Shown here: in pieces, positions 32,694 through 40,131 of the stretch
Layout: every line of letters begins with the position of its first letter
Numbering within the stretch: the stretch's first letter is position 1
Source of the DNA: Streptomyces cylindrosporus
GTDB lineage: Bacteria > Actinomycetota > Actinomycetes > Streptomycetales > Streptomycetaceae
Direction: 5' to 3'
NCBI RefSeq assembly: GCF_022698165.1
Contig: NZ_JALDAY010000005.1
Span: 248,001 to 312,000, forward strand
Length of the DNA: 64,000 nt
Made by a program: the position numbers and the translations under genes
The notes under the pieces: model-generated
Database searches by the model: none
What the model was told of the DNA's origin: nothing
What the model saw: only the letters and a program-made list of their open reading frames with translations

Positions 32694-32705
32694 GGGGTGA
32701 GGTTA
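32693..32705 (-). promoter_or_regulatory. -10 box placed for a leaderless hydrolase transcript
   Basis: Minus-strand TAACCT (32705-32700) lies 6 bases before the ATG; no Shine-Dalgarno sequence. Confidence 0.4.
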
Positions 32706-33117
32706 TCCGGCGAGGGTGACGGGGAGGTGTCGGGGCCGGCCGGGTGCCTGGCCCCTTGCCGCGGGTGGTGCGCGGGGGGTGCGCGGGGGGTCGGGGGTGG
32801 GGTCGGGATCGGGGCGGTACGGCGAACCCGCCGCCGGTGGTGTCGCTGTCGGTCGAGAGGCGGGCGAGCCCGTCTGGCGTCGTACGCGGCGGGTTGCGCC
32901 GCACCGCCCCACTCCCGTGCGTGGGCGGCTGCGGGTGGGTGGGGCTGCGGGTGTGCTCCCGTGCGTGCGTGCGTGGGTGGCTGGCGGTCGGTGGGTCCTT
33001 CACTGGTCCGCTCTCGTCCGCATGCGGCTTCTGGACTCGGCTGGATTCCGTTGTCGCGTCTGGAATGCCGACGGCCCGGGCCACGTGAGGTGGGCCGGGC
33101 CGTCGGTGCGGAGAGGG

Positions 33118-35685
33118 TCAGCTCTCCGTGGGCTCCGCTGTGGCTGCGGTCTTGCGGGTGCGGCGGGCTCGGGGCTTGGCCTCGGGCTCCGTCGCGGTCT
33201 GGGCCGGGATCTCGGCGGCGGCCGCGGTCTTGCGGGTGCGGCGCGGCTTGGTCTCAGCGACCTCGGTGGCCTCCGTCGCTGCCGTCGCCTTGCGGGTGCG
33301 GGTGCGGGGCTTGGCCTCGGTGGTCTCCGGCGTGGTGACCGCCTCGGCGGCCTCGGTGGCCTTGCGCGTGCGGCGGCGGGGCTTGGCTTCCGCTGCCTCC
33401 GCCGTGTCGACGGCGGCCTCGGCCGCTGCCGCCGACTTGCGCGTGCGCGGCTTCGGGGCCGTGGCTTCCGCCGTGTTGACCGCCGCCTCCGCCGCCGTCG
33501 CCTTGCGGGTGCGGCGGGCTCGGGGCTTGGCCTCGGGCTCCGTCGCGGTCTGGGCCGGGATCTCGGCGGCGGCCGCGGTCTTGCGGGTGCGGCGCGGCTT
33601 GGCCTCGGTCGCCTCGGCCGTGTCGACTGCCGTCTCGGCGGCGGCCGTTGCCTTACGGGTGCGCGTGCGCGGCTTGGGCTCGGACGCCGTGGGCTCCGTC
33701 GCCGTAACCGCCTCGGTGGCCTTGCGGGTGCGGCGGCGCGGCTTGGCCTCCGTCGCCTCCGCCGTGTCGACTGCCGTCTCGGCGGCGGCCGTTGCCTTGC
33801 GCGTCCGGGTGCGGGGCTTCGCCTCGGTGGCCTCGGCCGTGTCGACTGCCGTCTCGGCGGTGGTCGTCGCCTTGCGGGTGCGGGTGCGCGGCTTGGCCTC
33901 CGTTGCCTCGGCCGGCTCGGTGGCGGTCTCCGCGGGTGCCGTCGCCTTGCGCGTACGGCGGCGCGGTGCCGTCTCCGTCGCCTCCGGGGCGGACTCGGTG
34001 GTCCCCTCGGCGGTGTCGACCGCGGTCTCCGCCGCGGCCGTCGCCTTGCGGGTGCGGCGGCGCGGCTCGGCCTGGGTCTCCGGGGCGGGGCCTTCCGCCG
34101 TGGCCACGGCGGACTGCGCCGGCTCGGACGTCGTCGTTGCCGTGGCCGGCAGCTGGTCCGAGGACGCGCCCGCGCGGGTGCGGCGACGGCGACGCGGAGT
34201 CCGGGTGGCCGTGGCCTCCTCGGGGGCCGAGGTGGTCTCCTGCGTGGCTTCCGGGGCGGCGGCGCCGTCCAGCGGCGTACCGCTGCGCGTACGGCGGCGG
34301 CGACGCGGCGTACGCGCCGGACGCTCGCGGTCCGCGCCGCGCTCCTCGGGGCGGCCGTTGCGGTCGCCCCGGCCACCGCGTCCGCGTGCGCCGCGTCCGC
34401 CGGTCTCGCCCAGGTCCTCCAGCTCCTCCGCGTCGAGGCCCGCACGCGTGCGCTCGGCACGCGGCAGGACACCCTTGGTGCCCGCGGGGATGCTCAGCTC
34501 CTCGAAGAGGTGCGGGGAGGTGGAGTACGTCTCCGGCGGATCGTTGAAGGACAGCTCCAGCGCCTTGTTGATCAGCTGCCAGCGCGGGATGTCGTCCCAG
34601 TCGACCAGGGTGATCGCGATGCCCTTGGCACCCGCGCGGCCCGTGCGGCCGATGCGGTGCAGGTACGTCTTCTCGTCCTCGGGGGACTGGTAGTTGATGA
34701 CGTGGGTGACGCCCTCGACGTCGATGCCTCGGGCGGCGACGTCCGTACAGACCAGGACGTCGACCTTGCCGTTGCGGAAGGCGCGCAGGGCCTGCTCGCG
34801 GGCGCCCTGGCCGAGGTCGCCGTGGACCGCGCCGGAGGCGAACCCGCGCTGCTTGAGCTGGTCGGCGAGGTCGGCCGCGGTGCGCTTGGTGCGGCAGAAG
34901 ACCATGGCCAGTCCCCGGCCGTCGGCCTGCAGTATGCGCGCGACCAGCTCGGGCTTGTCCATGTTGTGCGCGCGGTAGACGTGCTGTGAGATGTTCGCGA
35001 CCGTCACGCCCTCGTCGTCCGGCGCGGTGGCGCGGATGTGCGTGGGCTGCGACATGTAGCGGCGGGCCAGGCCGATGACCGCGCCCGGCATGGTCGCCGA
35101 GAACAGCATGGTCTGGCGCTTGGCCGGAAGCATGTCGATGATCTTCTCGACGTCGGGCAGGAAACCCAGGTCGAGCATCTCGTCGGCCTCGTCGAGGACG
35201 AGCGACTTGATGTGCTTGAGGTTGAGCTTCTTCTGGCCCGCGAGGTCGAGGAGCCGGCCCGGGGTGCCGACGACCACGTCGACGCCCTTCTTGAGGGCCT
35301 CCACCTGGGGCTCGTAGGCGCGGCCGCCGTAGATCGCGGTCACGCGCACGTTGCGGACCTTGCCCGCGGTCAGCAGGTCGTTGGTGACCTGCGTGCACAG
35401 CTCGCGCGTGGGGACGACGACGAGCGCCTGCGGGGTGTCGGTGAGGTCCTCGGGCTTCGCGCGGCCGGCCTCGACGTCGGCGGGGACGGTGACGCGCTCG
35501 AGGAGCGGGAGGCCGAACCCCAGCGTCTTGCCGGTGCCGGTCTTGGCCTGGCCGATGACGTCCGTGCCGGAAAGGGCGACGGGGAGCGTCATCTCCTGGA
35601 TGGGGAAGGGGGTGATGATGCCGACGGCCTCGAGGGCCTCGGCGGTCTCGGGAAGGATTCCGAGATCTCTGAACGTCGTAGTCAG
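33118..35685 (-). CDS. DEAD-box RNA helicase with repeat-rich basic tail, CTG start
   Basis: This 855-residue RNA helicase (RhlE-like) has the Q motif GIITPFPIQEM near residue 25, Walker A GQAKTGTGKT, PTRELCTQ, the DEAD box VLDEADEM, SAT in LFSATMPG, and VCTDVAARGIDV / HRIGRTGR in the second domain, ending near residue 390. The remaining ~450 residues are basic/acidic repeats of the type AETAVDTAEATEAKPRTRTRKA. No ATG, GTG or TTG exists upstream of Met32 in the frame. CTG 35685 with AGAGG 7 bases upstream restores the whole Q motif (MTTTFRDLGILPETAEALEA), so it is the likely start. It matches Rv3211 by order with the ferritin-like gene. Confidence 0.93.
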   Translation of the reverse strand: MTTTFRDLGILPETAEALEAVGIITPFPIQEMTLPVALSGTDVIGQAKTGTGKTLGFGLPLLERVTVPADVEAGRAKPEDLTDTPQALVVVPTRELCTQVTNDLLTAGKVRNVRVTAIYGGRAYEPQVEALKKGVDVVVGTPGRLLDLAGQKKLNLKHIKSLVLDEADEMLDLGFLPDVEKIIDMLPAKRQTMLFSATMPGAVIGLARRYMSQPTHIRATAPDDEGVTVANISQHVYRAHNMDKPELVARILQADGRGLAMVFCRTKRTAADLADQLKQRGFASGAVHGDLGQGAREQALRAFRNGKVDVLVCTDVAARGIDVEGVTHVINYQSPEDEKTYLHRIGRTGRAGAKGIAITLVDWDDIPRWQLINKALELSFNDPPETYSTSPHLFEELSIPAGTKGVLPRAERTRAGLDAEELEDLGETGGRGARGRGGRGDRNGRPEERGADRERPARTPRRRRRTRSGTPLDGAAAPEATQETTSAPEEATATRTPRRRRRTRAGASSDQLPATATTTSEPAQSAVATAEGPAPETQAEPRRRTRKATAAAETAVDTAEGTTESAPEATETAPRRRTRKATAPAETATEPAEATEAKPRTRTRKATTTAETAVDTAEATEAKPRTRTRKATAAAETAVDTAEATEAKPRRRTRKATEAVTATEPTASEPKPRTRTRKATAAAETAVDTAEATEAKPRRTRKTAAAAEIPAQTATEPEAKPRARRTRKATAAEAAVNTAEATAPKPRTRKSAAAAEAAVDTAEAAEAKPRRRTRKATEAAEAVTTPETTEAKPRTRTRKATAATEATEVAETKPRRTRKTAAAAEIPAQTATEPEAKPRARRTRKTAATAEPTES
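33151..33251. repeat. 101-bp perfect duplication in the helicase tail, copy 1
   Basis: Bases 33151-33251 are identical to 33502-33602, an offset of 351 bp (117 codons). Both encode the same stretch of the basic tail (…RTRKTAAAAEIPAQTATEP…). Confidence 0.95.
33502..33602. repeat. 101-bp perfect duplication in the helicase tail, copy 2
   Basis: Second identical copy of 33151-33251 within the same reading frame. Confidence 0.95.
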
Positions 35686-36086
35686 GGTGCTGCCTCTTCT
35701 GTGTGCGCGGTGCGAGGCGAGCGCGGGGGTCTTTGACGGACCGTGCCGGGGACGTCGGCTGCCTTACGGGCTTGCTGCCGTAACGCACGGGACCACTGCC
35801 GACGCTCTAGCGCTCGTACCGCTGAGGGTGTCCCTCCGGTCGTCGTACGCGATGTGCCGTACGAACTCGGAGAGCTGTCGGGTCGGAGCCGATCGGGCCA
35901 CCGACCGGGCATCCTCAAACGTGCGGCCCGTCGTGTACGGCGTCAGCAGAGGCTTCTCTGCGACGTACGTACTCAGCAGGCGCATTACCACCATACCCCG
36001 GAATCCCGCACATGCGATGGCCGATTTGGTCACGTAGTCGTCGTCACACTGATTGACCAGGGCCTTCCCCCGCCCGGCGAGCGGGC

Positions 36087-36100
36087 TATTGTGCGCTTCA
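36087..36100 (+). promoter_or_regulatory. -10 box placed for a leaderless ferritin-like transcript
   Basis: TATTGT (36087-36092) ends 7 bases before ATG 36100; no ribosome-binding site is evident and the -35 is poor. Confidence 0.4.
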
Positions 36101-36846
36101 TGACGACCTCTGACAAGCCTGACAACGCCTCCGACGCCCCCCAGGAACCCACCGGAGTCGCCGCCCAGGACTGGGCGAAGGCCTCCGCCGACCCGCAGTA
36201 CCGTGCCGCGGTCGTCGACCTCCTCGGCGCGCTCGCCTACGGCGAACTCGCGGCGTTCGAGCGGCTCGCGGAGGACGCCAAGCTGGCGCCGACCCTGGCG
36301 GACAAGGCGGAGCTGGCGAAGATGGCGTCGGCCGAGTTCCACCACTTCGAGCGGCTGCGCGACCGGCTCACGGAGATCGGTGAGGAACCCACGCACGCGA
36401 TGGAGCCGTTCGTCGCCGCACTGGACGGCTTCCACCGGCAGACGGCGCCCTCGGACTGGCTGGAGGGGCTCGTCAAGGCCTACGTCGGTGACTCGATCGC
36501 CAGCGACTTCTACCGCGAGGTCGCCGCGCGGCTCGACTCCGACTCGCGCGAGCTGGTGCTCGCGGTGCTGGACGACACCGGGCACGCCGGTTTCGCCGTG
36601 GAGAAGGTGCGGGCGGCCATCGACGCCGACCCGCGCGTGGGCGGGCGGCTCGCGCTGTGGGCGCGACGGCTCATGGGCGAGGCCCTGTCGCAGTCGCAGC
36701 GCGTGGTCGCCGACCGGGACGCCCTGTCGACGATGCTCGTGGGCGGGGTCGCCGACGGGTTCGACCTCGCCGAGGTGGGGCGCATGTTCTCCCGGATCAC
36801 CGAGGCGCACACCAAGCGGATGGCGGCGCTGGGGCTGGCGGCCTAG
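36100..36846 (+). CDS. Ferritin-like / MiaE-like helical protein
   Basis: This 248-residue all-helical protein has the four-helix ferritin-like layout with potential di-iron ligands in YGELAAFERLAED, then MASAEFHHFERLRDRL and a later Asp/His pair in LDDTGHAGFAVEK. These correspond to the ExnExxH pattern of MiaE-type hydroxylases, although the full ligand set cannot be proved by eye. It is the counterpart of Rv3210c, which also sits next to the DEAD-box helicase gene, divergently as here. Any hydroxylase role is inferred. The ATG at 36100 is preceded by a leaderless-type -10 box; GTG 36091 is an alternative. Confidence 0.8.
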   Translation: MTTSDKPDNASDAPQEPTGVAAQDWAKASADPQYRAAVVDLLGALAYGELAAFERLAEDAKLAPTLADKAELAKMASAEFHHFERLRDRLTEIGEEPTHAMEPFVAALDGFHRQTAPSDWLEGLVKAYVGDSIASDFYREVAARLDSDSRELVLAVLDDTGHAGFAVEKVRAAIDADPRVGGRLALWARRLMGEALSQSQRVVADRDALSTMLVGGVADGFDLAEVGRMFSRITEAHTKRMAALGLAA

Positions 36847-36874
36847 GCTTCCGGCCCGCGGCCGTCGTCGTCGT

Positions 36875-37144
36875 TCACGCCGGGGCCGACCGGCGGAGTC
36901 TTCCCGCCGGGCGCAGGAGCAGGGAGAGCGAAGCCGCGGAGACGATCGCCGCTCCCAGGAGGATGAAGACCACGAAGCCGGGGTCCAGCGCGCTGTGGGT
37001 GATGAAGGCGCCGAAGAGGGCTCCGGCGACGCCCGTCGCCAGTACCAGGGAGCGGGCCGGGAGGCGGTGCGAGAAGCGGCGGTTCGCCGCCCATGCCAGC
37101 ACCAGACCGAGCAGAGCGGAGCCGAGCGCTTCGAACAACATCAT
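36875..37144 (-). CDS. Small membrane protein, 89 residues
   Basis: This 89-residue protein has three hydrophobic helices (about residues 4-18, 30-48 and 55-75) and a basic C-terminus. No family is recognised. Two ATGs occur in tandem (37144 and 37141) with GGGAGGGA upstream, arguing for translation. It is on the same strand as and downstream of the DUF3107 gene, but a strong terminator separates them, so it probably has its own promoter. Confidence 0.7.
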   Translation of the reverse strand: MMLFEALGSALLGLVLAWAANRRFSHRLPARSLVLATGVAGALFGAFITHSALDPGFVVFILLGAAIVSAASLSLLLRPAGRLRRSAPA

Positions 37145-37300
37145 GGGGTCCCTCCCACACGGCCACACTGCGCATCACGGTCGTAGCCCGTCATACCCGT
37201 GACCTGCGGAATGCAATCCTCCTCTGTGCGCTCCTTGTGCTCCATATGTGGAGGAGAAAAATCTTGCGGGGAGGGTGGGGGAGCGGACGGGGAAAGCGTG

Positions 37301-37341
37301 CGAGAGGGGCCCGGCGACCATGCGTCGCCGGGCCCCTCTCG
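37301..37341 (-). terminator. Terminator after the DUF3107 gene
   Basis: A perfect 18-bp stem (37301-37318 with 37324-37341) with a five-base loop lies 18 bp past the DUF3107 stop. Confidence 0.88.
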
Positions 37342-37358
37342 TCGTGTGCCGCTTGCTG

Positions 37359-37586
37359 TTACAGCGCGCCGAAACCCACCTTGCGGGGGGCCGGCTCGCC
37401 GAGCTCTACGTAGGCGAGGCGCTCGGCCGGGACGAGGACCTTGCGGCCGTGCTCGTCCACGAGGGAGAGCAGCTGCGACTTCCCCGCCAGGGCGTCGGCC
37501 ACGATCCGCTCGACCTCCTCGGCACTCTGACCGCTCTCCAGAACGATCTCGCGGGGCGCGTGCTGCACGCCGATCTTGACCTCCAC
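37359..37586 (-). CDS. DUF3107 protein (TB9.4-like)
   Basis: This 75-residue protein is the DUF3107 family (Rv3208A/TB9.4). The sequence VEVKIGVQHAPREIVLESGQ then SAEEVERIVADALAGK and VLVPAERLAYVELG is family consensus. It is small and soluble, probably an alpha/beta sandwich; no function is known. GTG 37586 has GGAGGG nine bases upstream. The TetR gene lies upstream on the same strand, as in mycobacteria where the two are also adjacent (Rv3208-Rv3208A). Confidence 0.92.
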   Translation of the reverse strand: MEVKIGVQHAPREIVLESGQSAEEVERIVADALAGKSQLLSLVDEHGRKVLVPAERLAYVELGEPAPRKVGFGAL

Positions 37587-37715
37587 GGCTATGTCCCTCC
37601 GACGGTCAGTAAGTGCGCGACCATTCCGCGCCGTACCCAGCACACATTAGCCCGGTGAGGGGACGTACACGCTCCGCGCCTGAACGCCAGGAGCGAACAG
37701 CGAGCGGGAACAAAC

Positions 37716-37739
37716 GGCCCGCACGCGCGCGTGCGGGCC
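37716..37739. terminator. GC-rich palindrome after the TetR gene
   Basis: GGCCCGCACGCG followed directly by its complement forms a long palindrome 10 bp past the TetR stop. It contains one of the CACGCGCGCGTG motifs noted elsewhere. Terminator or operator; likely the former from position. Confidence 0.65.
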
Positions 37740-37748
37740 AGTTGCGTG

Positions 37749-38393
37749 TCAGTGGTGCTGCTCGATGCCGTGCAGCGGGAAGCCCGCGATGCCACGCCAG
37801 GCCAGCGAGGTCAGCAGCTGAACCGCCTGGTCGCGCGGGACGCTGCGGTCGCTGTGCAGCCAGGAGCGGGCCACCACCTGGGCGAGGCCGCCCAGGCCCG
37901 AGGCCAGCAGCATCGACTCCGCGCGGGACAGGCCGGTGTCCTCGGCGATGACCTCGCAGATCGCCTCCGCGCACTCGTTCGTGACCTTGTCGACGCGCTC
38001 GCGGACCGCGGGCTCGTTCGTCAGGTCCGACTCGAAGACCAGGCGGAAGGCACCGCCGTCGTCCTCGACGTACGCGAAGTACGCGTCCATGGTCGCCCGT
38101 ACGCGCTGCTTGTTGTCCGTGGTCGACGCGAGCGCTCCGCGCACCGCCCCGATCAGTGACTCGCAGTGCTGGTCCAGCAGGGCCAGGTAGAGGTCGAGCT
38201 TGCCCGGGAAGTGCTGGTAGAGCACCGGCTTGCTGACGCCGGCGCGCTCGGCGATGTCGTCCATCGCGGCCGCGTGGTAACCCTGCGCCACGAAGACCTC
38301 CTGCGCGGCGCCCAGCAGCTGATTCCGTCGGGCACGGCGCGGCAGGCGCGTGCCCCGCGGGCGTGCCGCCTCTGTCTGCTCGATGGCTGTCAC
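37749..38393 (-). CDS. TetR-family transcriptional regulator
   Basis: This 214-residue repressor has an N-terminal TetR helix-turn-helix at residues about 22-66 (RRNQLLGAAQEVFVAQGYHA, then MDDIAERAGVSKPVLYQHFP). The C-terminal ligand domain is helical, with LDLYLALLDQHCESLIGAV onward. GTG 38393 has GGGAGGC upstream; the longer frame to 38516 has no site. By order it is the counterpart of Rv3208. The target is unknown; the family member often regulates adjacent genes or itself. Confidence 0.93.
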   Translation of the reverse strand: MTAIEQTEAARPRGTRLPRRARRNQLLGAAQEVFVAQGYHAAAMDDIAERAGVSKPVLYQHFPGKLDLYLALLDQHCESLIGAVRGALASTTDNKQRVRATMDAYFAYVEDDGGAFRLVFESDLTNEPAVRERVDKVTNECAEAICEVIAEDTGLSRAESMLLASGLGGLAQVVARSWLHSDRSVPRDQAVQLLTSLAWRGIAGFPLHGIEQHH

Positions 38394-38598
38394 GCCGCCT
38401 CCCAAATTCGTCCACATGCGGTGTGCGCCGCGCGGCCATCGTACTTTTCGGTAACCCTGGTGTGCGCGGTGCGAGCGCAGAATTTCACGGACCGGACGGC
38501 CGTGAAAGCCGCGCATAGGGTTTCAAAACGGGATTCGGCGGGCAGTGGGCCGTCTTCTGCCAGCTCAGCGGCACCCTTCCGTGCGGCCGTGTCCCCCG

Positions 38599-38823
38599 TC
38601 AGCGGTAGTCGTCCTCGTCGAGGGAGACCACGCGGCGCTGTTCGACCAGGTCCGCCTCGTTCGCCCGGGCCGGGTCCACGTCCTCCAGTGGGTCGTCGCG
38701 GTCCGGCGTCACGTCGGCGTGCTGCTCCGCCGCGTCGTTCTCCGGGGCCTCCACGTCGAACTCCGGCGCCTCCTGGGCGTCGTCGTCCTCGAACGTCTCC
38801 GGATCAGTGGGGTCGATGGCCAT
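38599..38823 (-). CDS. Small acidic protein, 74 residues
   Basis: This 74-residue protein is very acidic (MAIDPTDPETFEDDD onward, then VEAPENDAAEQHADVTPD and VSLDEDDYR at the end) and probably unstructured. No family is recognised. ATG 38823 has a good GGAAGGGAG site; the upstream extension has none. It is a common type of short Streptomyces ORF with unknown role. It is divergent from the alpha/beta hydrolase gene, 175 bp apart. Confidence 0.65.
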   Translation of the reverse strand: MAIDPTDPETFEDDDAQEAPEFDVEAPENDAAEQHADVTPDRDDPLEDVDPARANEADLVEQRRVVSLDEDDYR

Positions 38824-38986
38824 GTCGGGCTCCCTTCCTACGAATGTCCCTGCGAATGTCCCTGGAAGAAGCAGGGGCCGCACCGGGTGCCCATTCCACG
38901 AGCCTAGGAGACACCCGATCCGGACGCCATGCCACGTGCGTACGATCTGTGACGGCGAACACATGAGCCACTACGTGATCGTCTCG

Positions 38987-38999
38987 TAACATTGCCGCA
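38987..38999 (+). promoter_or_regulatory. -10 box placed for a leaderless hydrolase transcript
   Basis: TAACAT (38987-38992) ends 6 bases before ATG 38999; no ribosome-binding site. The -35 region is weak (TGAGCC at 38964-38969). Confidence 0.5.
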
Positions 39000-40123
39000 T
39001 GTCTTCGACCGAGCTGCCGTCCGTTCCGGCGTCCACCGCGCTCCCGAGGGTGGCGCCCGTCAGGGTCGCCGAGGGCGAGCGGCTCAGGTCGGTCGGACTG
39101 CCCGGGATCACCCTGACGATCCGGTCGAGACCACCCGCGCGCGAGGGGCTGCCGCCCGCGCTGTACGTCCATGGCCTCGGCGGTTCCTCGCAGAACTGGT
39201 CGGAGCTGATGCAGCAGCTCGAAGGCGTCGTCGACGGCGAGGCCATCGACCTGCCGGGCTTCGGCGACTCCCCGCCGCCGGACGACGGCGACTACTCGGT
39301 CACCGGGCACGCGCGTGCCGTGATCCGCTATCTCGACTCGACCGGGCGCGGTCCCGTGCACGTCTTCGGCAACTCGCTCGGCGGCGCGGTCACCACGCGC
39401 GTGGCGGCCCTCCGCCCCGACCTGGTCCGCACGCTCACCCTCGTCTCGCCGGCGCTGCCCGAGATCCTCGTCCAGCGCACCGCCGTGCCGACGGCGCTGC
39501 TCGCGCTGCCGGGGGTGGCCGGCTTCTTCACGCGGTACACGCGTGGCTGGACGGCCGAGCAGCGCGTCCGCGGGGTCCTAGGGCTCTGTTACGGCGATCC
39601 CGGGCGGGTGACGCCGGAAGGTTTCCGCAACGCGGTCGAGGAGATGGAGCGGCGGCTCCAACTGCCGTACTTCTGGGACGCGATGGCGCGTTCCGCGCGC
39701 GGGGTGGTGAACGCGTACACGCTGGGCGGCCAGCACGGGCTGTGGCGCCAGGCCGAGCGCGTCCTCGCGCCGACCCTCCTCGTCTACGGCGGCCGCGACC
39801 AGCTGGTCGGCTTCCGCATGGCCCAGAAGGCGGCCCGCGCCTTCCCCGACTCCCGTCTGCTGACCCTGCCGGAGGCGGGACACGTGGCGATGATGGAGTA
39901 CCCGGAGACGGTGGCCCGCGCGTTCGTCGAACTCCTCACGGAAACCGGGGAGTTGGCGGCTGGTGCGGCTGGTGCGGCTGGTGCGGCTGGTGCGGCTGGT
40001 GCGGCCGGCGGGGTCGGCGGGGGCTCGGTGGACGGTGCGGCGGCGGCAGTCGGCGGGCGTTCGGTGGAGGCTGTGGCACCCGTTGACGCGGACCCGTCCG
40101 CGGCCGAGAGCGCGGGGAGCTGA
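38999..40123 (+). CDS. Alpha/beta hydrolase with Gly/Ala-rich tail
   Basis: This 374-residue alpha/beta hydrolase has the oxyanion region LYVHGLGGSSQNW, the nucleophile elbow GNSLGG near residue 122, an acid in VYGGRDQLVG and the late His of LPEAGHVAMMEYPE. The last ~60 residues are low complexity, beginning with five 9-bp units encoding GAAGAAGAAG. The mycobacterial counterpart (Rv3209 region) differs, so this is a Streptomyces-type member. It probably shares a transcript with the DUF3152 gene 9 bp downstream. Substrate unknown. Confidence 0.85.
   Translation: MSSTELPSVPASTALPRVAPVRVAEGERLRSVGLPGITLTIRSRPPAREGLPPALYVHGLGGSSQNWSELMQQLEGVVDGEAIDLPGFGDSPPPDDGDYSVTGHARAVIRYLDSTGRGPVHVFGNSLGGAVTTRVAALRPDLVRTLTLVSPALPEILVQRTAVPTALLALPGVAGFFTRYTRGWTAEQRVRGVLGLCYGDPGRVTPEGFRNAVEEMERRLQLPYFWDAMARSARGVVNAYTLGGQHGLWRQAERVLAPTLLVYGGRDQLVGFRMAQKAARAFPDSRLLTLPEAGHVAMMEYPETVARAFVELLTETGELAAGAAGAAGAAGAAGAAGGVGGGSVDGAAAAVGGRSVEAVAPVDADPSAAESAGS
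39962..40006 (+). repeat. 9-bp tandem repeat (five copies)
   Basis: GGTGCGGCT occurs four times in tandem followed by one copy with a final-base change; it encodes a Gly-Ala-Ala tract at the hydrolase C-terminus. Confidence 0.9.
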
Positions 40124-40131
40124 GGGCCGAC

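Noticed and set aside
33653..35788. 711-codon frame overlapping the DEAD-box helicase on the same strand
   Set aside because: Arg/Pro/Gly-rich shadow of the helicase frame, without any helicase motif.
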